A stretch of 29,583 nt of DNA. Source: Gamarada debralockiae (Eukaryota > Ascomycota > Leotiomycetes > Helotiales > Hyphodiscaceae). The DNA lies in contig NXFV01000210.1 in the NCBI GenBank assembly GCA_002803225.1, positions 1 through 29,583 of the forward strand, given 5' to 3'. Under the pieces are notes generated by a model, which made no database searches, had not been told where the DNA came from, and saw only the letters and a list, made by a program, of their open reading frames with translations. A program made the position numbers and the translations under genes. Positions 1 through 9,322 of this stretch are shown piece after piece. Position 1 is the stretch's first letter. Each line of letters starts with the position of its first letter.

Positions 1-408
1 CACGTGATAATTACTTTGGATATAATACTTAGAACTATAGGAGTAATTTAAGAAACCTACGTTATAAGTAAAATCTAATTTAAGGAGAAACTGTATCTTA
101 AGCTCAAAAGGGTTAGAGCTATGCTATTAAAACTTTAAACAGGGATATAGGATAGTTTCTATTGAATTAAATAATAAATTAACATAAAATTATAAATATA
201 TTAATGTCTAAGAAGGGAAGAATTATAGGGTACAAAAGAACCCTATAAGAGAGTCTAAAACTAAGCCTAAAAAAGTATACTAATACACTATAGTGTAAAT
301 CTCATTAGTAGTCATATCCGTGAAATAATAGCACGTGCGTAAACCAAGAACAAAAACTATAAGACAATATCATAGTATATTAGGGTTTAAGCGTAAAAAT
401 TCGTATAT
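1..408. other. AT-rich left flank of the retrotransposon
   Basis: No convincing gene is visible. The sequence is AT-rich with many TpA dinucleotides, like the rest of the first 7.8 kb. Its last ~25 bases, joined across the insertion to the sequence after 5274, resemble the unit junction of the tandem array on the other side, so the element appears to have landed in that array. Confidence 0.6.
404..408. repeat. Target site duplication, left copy (TATAT)
   Basis: TATAT stands directly before the TG that opens the left LTR. The same five bases follow the CA that ends the right LTR at 5269. A 5-bp duplication is usual for Ty3/Gypsy integration. Confidence 0.8.
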
Positions 409-630
409 TGTCACAGGGCGAATGCAAAGTGTACAATGCAAAAGCTCGTTTGTATTACAAGAAGAATTAGCTAAAGAAGGAAAGAGAAGAAGTATCTACT
501 TCTTAAAAATTAAGGGGGTGCTGCGGCCGCTAGTGGCAGTAGCAGCGGCAGTGGCACGAGCCATGCGCCTGTTCACGTAACAACGTAAGCGCTTTAGCGC
601 CAAGCATAACATCGGGTGTAACCTATCACA
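409..630 (-). repeat. 3' LTR (left copy)
   Basis: This 222-bp repeat begins TGTCAC and ends TCACA on the plus strand, and matches 5048-5269. I count about 12 differences between the two copies, all transitions (C/T or G/A). That pattern is expected from RIP, so LTR divergence cannot be used as a clock here. The polypurine tract beside it identifies it as the 3' LTR of a minus-strand element. Confidence 0.92.
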
Positions 631-646
631 TTACCCCCCTCCTCTA
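631..646 (-). other. Polypurine tract of the retrotransposon
   Basis: Read on the minus strand, this is a run of purines (GAGGAGGGGGG, then TAA) directly before the TGTGA that opens the LTR. A polypurine tract primes plus-strand DNA synthesis and always abuts the 3' LTR, so it fixes the orientation of the element as minus. Confidence 0.8.
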
Positions 647-689
647 AAACGTTAAGCTTGTCTTATACGAGGTCCGCTATCGATTATAC

Positions 690-900
690 GTTATTCTCGA
701 ATAACCTTCTCTTCCTATCTCTAGAGTACAGCGGTCATAGCAAGGGCATTCTTTAGTTCCCAAGTCGGGCGTGTATAGCCTTTCTACTTTACTAGGACTT
801 TCCTTTAAGTGCTTTGTCTTTATCGTATAATCTTCTTATCCCAAATATCCTTTACTTTGTACTCCTCGTCTTTACCCACTAGTTGTAGTAGTAGTTATAT
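690..900 (-). pseudogene. Chromodomain at the C-terminus of the Gypsy polyprotein (degraded)
   Basis: The minus strand reads EEYKVKDIWDKKIIR, and about 15 codons later VLVK, a stop where Trp is expected, then KGYTRPTWE. This is the chromodomain pattern: a start strand with E-Y-x-V, a conserved LVKW-GY core, then PTWE. Chromovirus polyproteins carry such a domain behind the integrase, where it is thought to guide insertion to marked chromatin. Several stops interrupt it, including one in place of the aromatic-cage Trp. The identification rests on motif spacing and position. Confidence 0.8.
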
Positions 901-1329
901 ATCGTTTTGTATTTGACTTAGAAGTGGGTCTGTTGCCACTAAACGTAAGAGTTGCGTATAGAAAACGTTATAGATCCCTAGGGGCGTATCTAAGCAGTAA
1001 CTGTGCGAGCCTACTACTTCGAGGACTATAAACTTAGTATGTCTTATGTCAAGCTTCTTTGTTAGCTTATTTATTTAGATATTCTTAAGGTTTAACTAAA
1101 CTTTATCCCCTACTTTAAAGCTTAGGACTTGTTAGCGGTAGTAGTTCGTTATCTCTTCTTAGACTTATTAGGCGTTAGCTATAGTTAATTAAGCCCATTC
1201 CCTTGCATCCCTTAGTTTCCTAACGATAGCTTTAGCTCGTTATACTAGCGAGTGCCTTAAGTCCTTATAGTTGCCGGTAGCGGTGGCAGTAGTAGCCGCA
1301 AGGTGATTTGCATCTTCTTGACTTTGTTC

Positions 1330-2020
1330 TACTCAAAGATTCAAGTAGTCGACATAGTAACTATGCTATAAGAAAAATAGGCTCACGCCTATTAAAGCTA
1401 CATTCCTATTATTAATCGCTACTTCCGCCGATAGTAGTACGTCGTACTAGTCATCTTGGGCATAGTCAACAAACGTACAAAAGTATGTTTTAAGTGTCTC
1501 GTTTATCTTCTTAATTATACTATTTGTCTTTAGGTAAAAAGTAGTCGAGAGTCGTCTTATAATGCCGAGTAGCTAGTATAACCAGGACTATAGTAGTCCA
1601 ACAAATTGTTTCCCACGGTCTAATACTATTGCTTTAGGCAAGAAATACTACTAGTAGTATATCTTTAAGAACTATCTCGCTATTATCTCGATTTAGATAT
1701 CGGGAAGTCTTTCGCACATTACTCCCTTTCTTAATTAGTCTATAATCACAACTAAGTTCGTATAGCCGTTGCTTTCTAAGAGGTCAACTATAAAGTCGAT
1801 CGAGATTTCCTGCTAGATGCAGTCCGGCAGTAGTAGTGGCTTTAGGAACCCTTGGCGCCAGTTGCGCCAGGGCCTATTCCCTTTGCAAGCGTCGCAATTC
1901 TATACGAACTGTCTTATCTCTTAGGACATCTATGGCCAAAAGAACTGTCTACTAATAATTGCGGCTGTATTGTCTTGACCTAGGTAACTGTAGCTCCTTG
2001 CGTTGTACGTTACTTAAATG
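1330..2020 (-). pseudogene. Ty3/Gypsy integrase (degraded)
   Basis: The zinc-binding end is visible as NCDACKGNRPW near 1890. The catalytic core starts with ISIDFIVDLLES near 1795 (first Asp), followed by VLDRGKQFVG near 1615 (second Asp). Exactly 36 residues after that Asp, where the third catalytic residue (Glu) belongs, the codon is AAG (Lys), near 1510. A G-to-A change from GAG would explain it and is the transition RIP causes. In-frame stops also break the core. In life the enzyme would join element cDNA to the chromosome; this copy cannot. The domain order relative to the chromodomain is normal. Confidence 0.88.
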
Positions 2021-2524
2021 ATCTTTGTCTAGAGTTCCTTTAGGTTTAGGACCTATTATCTCCCTCTAAATAGTAACTTGCCTTACTTTAAGAGGGAGTA
2101 TTTAGCAATTGAGACTTTGAGTTTAAGGTTCAAGGGGAACACTCGTCTTTCTTCCCGGACCGCTTTTATCATTTCCTCGTAAGTCTAGTCTTATCGTTCG
2201 GCCTAGTCCTATAAGTCGTCTAAGGGGTCGGAAGCACCCGTAGTAGTAGTAATAGCGTCGCCAGTGGCAGTAGTAGTAGGGGGTGTTCTAGTTAGCTCCC
2301 CTTCCTTGTAAAACGTAGACCTTTTAATTCCTTTACGTTATTTATCTAGGTCTTTATCTGTGGCATTACCGTCGTTATCGGCTCTTCTTTCCGGGTCCTT
2401 GTTCGTGTGGCGTTCTCCTGCTCATACTTGTCTTCTTGTCTTCACTAGCGCTATTCTAACTATGTCCTTTAGAAGTAAGAGCGATAGTGGCAGTAGCAGT
2501 TCACTTAGCGTATTAGGCTTTAAA

Positions 2525-2618
2525 AGCTATACTATGCAGGACTGTAGACGATCGTCGTTCGCATTAGTCGGCATGTCTTGTTCGCGGCGTGAGAGTGCAT
2601 CAGCTCGTTCATTTTGCT
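2525..2618 (-). pseudogene. End of RNase H / linker before integrase (remnant)
   Basis: The minus strand reads GEQNERADALSRREQDMP, the conserved ADALSRR signature that closes the RNase H region of Gypsy polyproteins. It directly follows the reverse transcriptase fragment at 2618-2640 in a different frame. All of RNase H upstream of this motif is missing. Confidence 0.85.
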
Positions 2619-3010
2619 CTCCTAATGTTCTGTAATGTCTTGTAAATCAGTAGCAATGGGTATCGATCCTTCCTTGTAATTCAGTTAAGTCCATGGTAAT
2701 CAACGCAAAATCGTAAGCCGCCGCTAGGTTTCCGTACAAAGAGCACTAGGGCGGCGGCAGGTAAGTTGCTAACTCGGATAAAGCCTTTGTCGAGGAGATT
2801 TGTAAGGGTCTTGCGTAATACTAGTAGTTCGTCACAAGACATATTGTAAAGGGGCCCCTATAGGACCTTTAGATCTTTTCTATTTACCTTTTTTAGCTTA
2901 ATCTTATAGTCAACCTTAGGGCCTTGTAGTAGTGGTAGTGTGTTAGCCTTTTTGTCGTCGAACACGTCAAGGAATTCGTGATAACGCTTAGGCAATCTCG
3001 TGCGTAGATC
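2618..3010 (-). pseudogene. Reverse transcriptase, N-terminal fragment only
   Basis: The minus strand reads EFLDVFDDKKANTLP near 2985, [16 protein letters not shown] near 2860, [20 protein letters not shown] near 2790, then [13 protein letters not shown] and RYPL near 2680. This is the fingers region of Ty3/Gypsy RT, from the connector to the conserved CVDYR-LN-IT-K-RYPL block. It ends about 13 residues after RYPL. The palm with the catalytic YxDD, the thumb and nearly all of RNase H are absent, and an ADALSRR linker follows out of frame. A TAG stop and a TGA stop also fall inside the fragment. The missing part is roughly what separates this element from a normal-length Gypsy. Confidence 0.9.
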
Positions 3011-3179
3011 TGTCTTAGTCTTGGGGGCTAGGGCTTTTTAGATATTGGCTATACTTGCTATAAATACTTTAACTTGCCTCCTCGTCCGTCCTTGTACGAG
3101 TTTGACAAAGCTCACGGCTAATACTACCATATAGTCTAGTTCTAGTTCTAGCTCTCTTGCGCAGTTCTTTAAAGTCGTA

Positions 3180-3490
3180 GTAGTGGCAGTCACATAGTAC
3201 TTAGATTAAGGTGCGTTAATCCGTACATCGTGTTTTGTAATCTATGGCAACCCAAGAATTAGGTCGTACCTGGCCAGTTTAGGCACCACATAAAAGAAAG
3301 CTTGCCTTTCCTTATAGCTATTAATATTAATCGACGCCACTACTATTTCTATAATTTCGGCCTTAAAGTGCCCTTTAAAGCTTATTATACTTTAGGGCGA
3401 AATTATAATGCGCTAAAGGTTGTTTTTGGTAGCAAAGCGAGAGTCAATGAGCCTATATAATATACATCCAATATCAAGAAGGGTCTTTAC
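3180..3490 (-). pseudogene. Retroviral-type aspartic protease (degraded)
   Basis: The minus strand carries LIDSRFATKNN, with Asp-Ser at the catalytic position, and about 60 residues later YDLILGLP followed by a stop where Trp is expected. The second motif matches the ILG flap-side signature of Gypsy proteases, usually followed by PW. The segment lies between the gag zinc knuckle and RT, the expected place. Arg follows Asp-Ser where Gly is usual. That may be a mutation or a family feature, and I cannot decide which. Confidence 0.7.
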
Positions 3491-3699
3491 AAAACTCTAT
3501 TAATTAACTAATATTAATACTAAAAAGGGAATACTATCTATTAACTTCTCCTTAAACTCGGCCTACGCCTTTGCCACTACTACCTTCTTTCCTTTCTTTT
3601 GCTTTTGGCAACGCCTTTTGCTAAAAGCTACTCTTTTCCCAACTCGTTATTCTCGTTAGAACTCAATTCTTAAATCTCTTACTTCTTTATAAGGTCCTT

Positions 3700-4790
3700 A
3701 GCCGCTATTAAGCGGACTTCCTTCTCCTTCTTGCCTTTAGTGAGTTTCGTATAGTAGTCGCGAACCTTGTGTCTATTGCGACTACACCATAAGCATAGGC
3801 CTTCTTGCCTACGCCTTTTAATCTCACTAGGCGTAGCCTACTAGGGTTCTTTTGTGCCCGCTTTAGTAGCGGCGGCGGCAGTGGCAGTGGCAGTCGTGGG
3901 TTCCTAATCTATCGGGTCTAGAGTTCTAGTCGCCGCTAACTCTGTAAGTACGTATACTTTCTTTTAACTCTACTTTGCCTTATAGGCAATTAGACTTTTG
4001 ACCTCGTCTAGTTAGTTACTAACCATTCGTAGCTAGGAGTAGTACCCTTCGTACGAGCTCTCTTCTCTCATGCCAACTACGCCCTAAATAAGGCTAGTGG
4101 CGATGGCGGCTTTCAAGTAGCCTTTCTTAACTACATCGTCTTATCCCTAGCCTTCGGCCTTAAAAATTAAGCGATTAAAGTCGTTTAGAAACTCATTAAA
4201 GGGGCGCTAGCCTTACTTGTTTGAATTTAGCCTAGCTAGGGCCTTTTATCGTTTGCTAGGGTCGCAGAAAGCTAGATCTATTTAGGCGAATAGCTTTTCC
4301 ACTATAAACCCGCCAATTGTTTAGGCATAAGTCATCCACGGGTACATCCTCCCTGTAGCTTGTCCTGATAGTCGTCCGAACGCGTACTATACGCGCTCTT
4401 TCTTACTTCTAATGGCAGTGGCATTAATCTTTAACTTAGCACGCAAGAGGCCTTTAAATTGTAAATATATAGCTATATCCAAGCCATCGAATTTATCTAG
4501 ATCTAGGAGGCATGCTTTTGGCCGTTTTGTAGGTAGTTCGGGGGAGGCCGTTTGTGGCGTTAGTCGTCTCGTAGGTAATTCAGGGGTTTGCGGCGTGGCA
4601 TCCGCCGCTACCACTACTACTAAGGGGGTAAGGTGTCGTTCCCTAATTTCGTTAATTTTGCTAGCTAGGCTAGCTATCGTAGTTACTTGCTAAGCTGCGA
4701 GCTCATTTAGCCATCGTGTTTGCTTTGTAAAGGCATTTCGTAGCTACTAGGGCATTTCGTCGGACGTATCGTCTAGTACTTAGAACATCT
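3700..4790 (-). pseudogene. gag capsid with zinc knuckle (degraded)
   Basis: The minus strand shows a proline-rich start region (4500-4620), then DLDKFDGLDIAIYLQFKGLL near 4490 and GQATGRMYPW near 4350. These are the pattern of the fungal Gypsy gag capsid. A conserved stretch RPFNEFLNDFNRLIFKAEG follows near 4190. Near 3770 is a zinc knuckle, GLCLWCSRNRHKVRDY, in which the spacing C-x2-C-x4-H-x4 is kept but the last Cys codon is TAC (Tyr). A TGC-to-TAC change is a G-to-A transition, as RIP would cause. Many stops, mostly in place of Gln or Trp, disable the frame. Gag would form the virus-like particle and bind the element RNA. Confidence 0.82.
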
Positions 4791-4840
4791 TTTACACGTG
4801 TGGGTTCAGGTCTTCTTACTACTAGCTTTCGTACGTGTTG

Positions 4841-4952
4841 TTATCTTCGTAAAGTAGCCGAACTTTAGAAAAGAGGTTCGAGGCGTCTGCTTGTTATCGT
4901 CTTTGTAAAGTAGCCGAACTTTAGAAAAGAGGTTCAAGGCGTCTGCTTATTG
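4841..4952. repeat. 56-bp tandem duplication in the gag leader
   Basis: The run AAAGTAGCCGAACTTTAGAA occurs at 4851 and again at 4907, and the similarity continues to the next GCGTCTGCTT. The two copies are about 56 bp apart and nearly identical, with a small length difference at the junction. Confidence 0.8.
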
Positions 4953-5047
4953 TTATCGTATATCATATAAACAGCCAGATCTATAGTGGCAGTCTAAGGC
5001 GTTTGTTCCCCTAGCCTAATAAAAGGTATTGGATGAGCTAATTCTAA

Positions 5048-5269
5048 TGTCACGGGGCGAATGCAAAGTGTATAGTACAAAAGCTCGTTTGTATTACAAG
5101 AAGAATTAGCTAAAGAAGGAAAGAGAAAAAGTATCTACTTCTTAAAAATTAAGGGGGTGCTGCGGCCGCTAGTGGCAGTGGCAGCGGCAGTGGCACGAGC
5201 CATGCGCCTGTTCACGTGACAGCGCAGGCGCTTTAGCGCCAAGCATAACATCGGGTGTAACCCGTCACA
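5048..5269 (-). repeat. 5' LTR (right copy)
   Basis: This 222-bp repeat is the partner of 409-630. It keeps more C and G at the differing positions than the left copy, so it is the less mutated of the two. On the minus strand the bases directly after it read TTAGAATTAGCTCATCC, where a primer binding site would sit. I cannot match this to a tRNA 3' end, and RIP may have changed it. Confidence 0.92.
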
Positions 5270-5274
5270 TATAT
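5270..5274. repeat. Target site duplication, right copy (TATAT)
   Basis: TATAT directly follows the terminal CA of the right LTR and matches 404-408. Confidence 0.8.
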
Positions 5275-5850
5275 AAAGAGTAAAGATATATCTATTAAGC
5301 AAAGCGTTTTATTATAGGCTTTAACAAAGATAAAGATTTTAATACGTAAGGCCAGATAGTCAGCTAATTATGCCTAACACAGCAAGATTTGAAACGTAAG
5401 CGATACTCGGACAGGCAGCTTAAGGGACTCTAATGATGTTTGATAATTTGTATATAAAAATAAAGATATATTTATTAAGAAAAGCATCTTATTATAGGTT
5501 CTAATAGAGGTAGGGATTTCGATATACAGGGCCGGATAGTTAGCTAATTATGCCGGTACTAACAGAAAAAGATATAAAATATAATTTGACACAGGGAAAG
5601 ACAGTATAGGGAATCGTAACGACCTCTAATAATTTGTACGCAAAGAAGGAAAAGATATCCGTTTAGTAAGACATCTTGTTTTAAGTCTTGACTAAGATAG
5701 GGATTTTGATAGTCAAGGACAAAAACTAAGACTTTGTTTTAGTAAGACCTAAGCAACTTATAAGACGTAGTTAATGTATAGAAATGAGGCATAAGAAACC
5801 CTAATAGTATAGGATTGCTTGTACGTAAAGAAGGTATTAATATCCGAAAT
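5275..5850. repeat. Degenerate tandem array, unit about 180-190 bp
   Basis: The block beginning AAAGATATATCTATTAAG near 5283 recurs near 5463 (AAAGATATATTTATTAAG) and, more diverged, near 5651 and 5830. Following words also recur in order: a TTATTATAGG stretch, an AGATAGGGATTT stretch, then GGCC-GATAGT-AGCTAATTATGCC at about 5352 and 5531. The unit start is preceded each time by a TAATTTGTA or similar word. Spacing is about 180, 188 and 180 bp. The same unit junction appears at the left side of the retrotransposon near 395-408. Divergence looks mostly like transitions. This could be a satellite-like repeat or tandem fragments of an older element. Confidence 0.7.
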
Positions 5851-6037
5851 ATAAAGGAAGTAAAGGAGCGTTTAGTAGAGATAAAGCAGATATAATTTGT
5901 ATATAAGCAAACCAAAGTTATAAGAATTAGCCTTAGAGAATTTTAGAATTAATATAAGTTTCACGATATAAATGGACTAGAGTACAAATTGAACTATAAT
6001 TAAGTAATTGCTAGAGGCTAAATTACATAAGAAGTAC

Positions 6038-7455
6038 TTAATTCTTCTTCCGTGAATTGCGCTTCGCCTTCTTCTTTAGGGGAGGATTATTAGCGCTATA
6101 CAAATTATCGCCCTTAGCGTCATCTTTATTATTAGACCTATTAACCCCTTCTAATGCTTCAATGTCTACAAACCCCTTTGCAAAACCGCCGATAGAGCTG
6201 TGGTCTTCTCGTGCTGTAGTAGGAGAAGGTTCTAGGTCAATTGATTATTAAGTAGTAATAGAACTCTTGACTCGAGCTAATATTGACGCCTTAGAAGAAC
6301 TAGTCTTAAAGAGATTACTAGAAGGGAGTGGAGGAAGCTTATTGGAAGTACTGGAAGTCGAAGATTTAGGGCCCCGTCAATGTTTAGAAGTTGGTGTTTA
6401 GGGAAGACTACCTTGTTTAGTATTAGATACTCTAATATATGTTGAAATGCTAGTAAAATTGATAATCTCCTTTAAGAGTACTATAGGGAGGTCTGTTGTT
6501 CTCGTGAAAGTAGTTGTTTGACCAAACGCTTGTCCTACCTATACTTTAGTAACTATGACTAATGATCTAATACTAAGGGTTTAGAAGCTCTCCTACCGCT
6601 TATTTTATTGAATAAGGACTTGGATAGGAATTAATGTCCCTTTAGCAACTGTCGGACTATCCGGGCTGCTATTATTGTATACTCTCATAATAGTATCGAA
6701 GCCCTTGAACATATTTCCCTCTATTTGGACGAATTTCGTAATATATCCGGCAAAAGACAACTGTGGCGATATATATGGTTCAGGTGTACCGTTGATTTTA
6801 GATCCCTTAATATTATAAATATTAGGAAGAGTAGTGAGATGCAGAGAGATAGGATTAGACTTACTAACAAAAGGAATGAATAGTTAAATAAAATTGATAT
6901 TGTTTTGTGCCTAAATTGTGTAAGATCAAGGCACTAATAACGAAGGCTTGGCTATTTGCAACTAGGCGGTTGCCCGGCTCTAGGAACTATCTATTTATAG
7001 TACTATTGATTTGTATTTCTTAAGTAAGATTGCAAGTAATAATAGCCGCTTTCTTACTAGTGCTTGTAATTATATCTCCTGTAATATTGAAGACAAATCC
7101 ACTAGTTGTAGAGACCTCGAAGACATTAATTAAGCTAGAGAACTTATAGATAAAGAACTTAGATACTCTATGGGGAGAATCCTTTTTAGAAGGGGAGAGG
7201 CTTGAGGTAGGAGGAACAAGAGTGTCAAGATTTATATTAATGGTTCTTATTAGAGAGGTGACTGTATTGGATGGGATAGTAGTAGTATCTGGGAGAGGGA
7301 ATAGATATAGGAGTAACGGTATATATGATTTTTGGACAGGAGTATCACTTTCAAGGGAAGACTGGGCTAACTTTAGCTATTGATTAAAGAAGGAGATAGA
7401 AACTAGTAATAAAACGCGTACACTATATATGCTGTAATATGTAAGATTAATGTCT
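6038..7455 (-). pseudogene. RIP-damaged reading frame of unknown identity
   Basis: I do not recognise this protein. The minus strand reads as one long frame of roughly 460 codons if about a dozen stops and one frameshift near 6860 are ignored. The stops are mostly TAA or TAG where Gln or Trp would fit, as RIP gives. Visible pieces are a Ser/Thr/Pro-rich part (PPTSSLSPSKKDSP near 7195), an Ile/Asn-rich middle (FVFNITGDIITSTSKKAA near 7080; LSFAGYITKFVQIEGNMFKG near 6750), and a strongly basic C-terminus (PPLKKKAKRNSRKKN before the stop at 6038), which looks like a nuclear targeting tail. A run of ten G on the plus strand near 7467 lies just upstream of the apparent start. It may belong to another transposon or be a captured gene. 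Confidence 0.5.
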
Positions 7456-7810
7456 AACTAAGAGTAGGGGGGGGGGAGATAATATAAGACTGTGAGTATT
7501 AGAGACTGGGGAGGGGTTATTGGAAAAGCGTTGTCCTAGAGCCAAAAGAACGGTTAAACAGTAAAAAGAATAAAGAGATTTTATTGGCTTTAAATGCGAG
7601 GACTATTAAAATTGCAACTATTTAAGATATAATCTTGCCTTTTGATCTAAATTAAGTAGTATTATAATACCTACAGGAGTATAGAGTTAAATTCTATTTA
7701 AAAAGCCAATTAAGACAATAATTATAATTAAAATTAAAAAAATTAAATCAAAATTAACAGAGTTATAAATTAATAAACTTAAGTTGATTGTGATCTTAAT
7801 TTTAGTGTTC
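7456..7810. other. AT-rich stretch without a gene
   Basis: The sequence is very AT-rich, with many short AAATTAA-type runs between 7680 and 7800. I see no coding signal and no clear repeat boundary. It ends where the base composition becomes normal near 7810. Confidence 0.6.
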
Positions 7811-7820
7811 CTCACATGTA

Positions 7821-7842
7821 ATCGGAGCTTAAAAGCGCCGAT
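7821..7842. repeat. Near-perfect palindrome at the edge of the AT-rich block
   Basis: ATCGGAGCTT and AAGCGCCGAT are reverse complements with one mismatch, separated by AA. It could form a hairpin or mark a transposon end. It sits at the change from AT-rich to ordinary sequence. Confidence 0.55.
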
Positions 7843-7900
7843 GTAAGAGCTAGCTTCTTAGCCAATAGTATACTTTAAATCTGACACTAAAAATCATAGC

Positions 7901-7943
7901 CAATCAACGATCTTAGACCGGCCACCAATCAGCGATCTTAGAC
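7901..7943. repeat. 18-bp direct repeat in two copies
   Basis: CAATCAACGATCTTAGAC at 7901-7918 and CAATCAGCGATCTTAGAC at 7926-7943 differ at one base and start 25 bp apart. Confidence 0.75.
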
Positions 7944-9119
7944 GAACGGGAAATAGGTTTATACTATTTAGAACAAGAAGAGGTAATTTTGCTTTATTGT
8001 GTACTTCGACAGACGAAGTTTTTGATATCTGGTTGATAGCTACTATATCAGAGGCTGGTTCACGCAAGCTATAGCCTCGTGTGACCGTTTACTGTAGAGT
8101 TTGGGCAAACAAACGTACCAATGAAGATTTAGACGGAGCCCTTCAGCAAGGGCTTTGCCCCAATGAGCAAACTGGTACTGAACTTTTGTTGGCAGAAAGT
8201 GCTAGAATCATCAATTCTCAGGGGTGCATTTATTTATCCAAATACCACGGTATGGATTCCAGATTCCCACTCGAATGGCGCTTGGATTGGAATGTTGTAT
8301 GGTAAAATCATGTATATTGATATATCTCTAAGGAGGGAAGAAAGGTAGGGTTGCCAGAACCCGAGATATGTGTACACAACCGTTGCCATAGCAACCAGCT
8401 CATCTGACACTATTGCTTTTTCACTTAATTTATCGTCCTTTAAATTATGAAACAGCATGATTACTGTTGGTCTGAGAGACCTAAGGCAAGGGTGCATGTA
8501 TGAATTAGCGATAGCCGAAGATTTTTTTGCGTAGCCCTTCGTTATCTTTGAATTTCTGTTCTTTTCCGGGTTTGTTGCCGTCATAGACTGAGTTTGGAGT
8601 CAGAACAATGTGGCTAGGCATAGACGATGGGCACTGGGCTAAAGATACGCACTCAAATAAAGGTATTGAATTTGCAAGACCGAGGCAAAGAGTGGTGATG
8701 ATGCCAAGCTCCGCGGAGACACGCTCAAAATCTCCTCTCTATTAGGACTACAATGGAAACGACGGGGTCTCGCTCCGCCGATGTCCATTTTTATCGAGAC
8801 TAACTTTTTGGCGAGGATTGTCCTGGTCCACTCGCATTCTTTCAAAAGTCCTCGAACTCCTATATGTCCACTTTTGATTGGAGCAAAATGGCTAGAGGCA
8901 GCACGTTTGAGCTCTGTCTCTTCGATTTTCGTAAAGAATTTTCGCCCAACACTATTACTGATGAAACGATAGCAATTGACAGGACCTTCTATTGAAAGCC
9001 ACTAGGCGATCCCAAGATCGGCTTTGTTTATATTTTCATTGGATTTGCGCAAAAAAGGAATTGTTTGATTGAAGTAAGACTTGTAGAAGTTACCAAAAAG
9101 ATGTTATTCATACCAACCG
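7944..9119. other. No convincing gene
   Basis: Base composition is ordinary. The longest open frame is on the minus strand (8234-8584, 116 codons). It has no motif I know, no splice signals and nothing beside it to support it, so I do not call it. No repeat stands out. It may include the decayed 3' end of the HET gene that follows. Confidence 0.4.
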
Positions 9120-9235
9120 GATGGAGATCGATACTTTGTTGGCCTTTCTGAATTACTAATAACTTCCCACTAGATCATCCGAGAGTCAGTCATTTCCTGA
9201 ACAAGCGTATCTGAGTAGTAATCGGAGTGGTGGGG

Positions 9236-9322
9236 CTGCAGAGGAAAGAGGAGATGTAATGAAGCAATGAGACTAAATATAAGTGAGCGAGGGGGAGAAT
9301 ACAAGTGACCGAATATACTTAC
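9236..9322 (-). other. Intron of the HET pseudogene (3'-most)
   Basis: The intron begins GTAAGTAT after the codons for ELL and ends CTCTGCAG. It is 87 bp with a pyrimidine-rich stretch before the acceptor. Joining keeps the frame into a region that ends in the RP-x2-YR-x-PS motif of HET proteins. Confidence 0.7.

Larger units (their letters stand above)
409..5269 (-). mobile_element. Ty3/Gypsy chromovirus LTR retrotransposon, RIP-inactivated and internally deleted
   Basis: Two 222-bp LTRs flank about 4.4 kb that reads on the minus strand in the order gag, protease, reverse transcriptase, integrase, chromodomain, which is the Ty3/Gypsy chromovirus order. Every coding segment is broken by stops and frameshifts. 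Stops stand where Gln or Trp codons are expected, and TpA is abundant while CpA/TpG is scarce, as RIP predicts. At 4.86 kb the element is shorter than usual for the group. The reverse transcriptase stops after its N-terminal part and the sequence jumps to the end of RNase H, so most of RT and RNase H is deleted. It can encode no working protein. It could be mobilised only by another copy, and the RIP damage suggests it is fixed. Confidence 0.93.

Noticed and set aside
335..580. Plus-strand frame across the left LTR
   Set aside because: It runs from flanking repeat into the LTR, and the matching part of the right LTR is the same non-coding repeat. No motif.
2360..2635. Plus-strand open frame of 91 codons inside the Gypsy element
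   Set aside because: It is antisense to the ADALSRR linker and RT junction, which match Gypsy motifs on the minus strand. The plus frame has no motif.
8234..8584. 116-codon minus-strand frame
   Set aside because: Begins with ATG but has no recognisable domain, splice signal or supporting context; length alone is weak evidence here.
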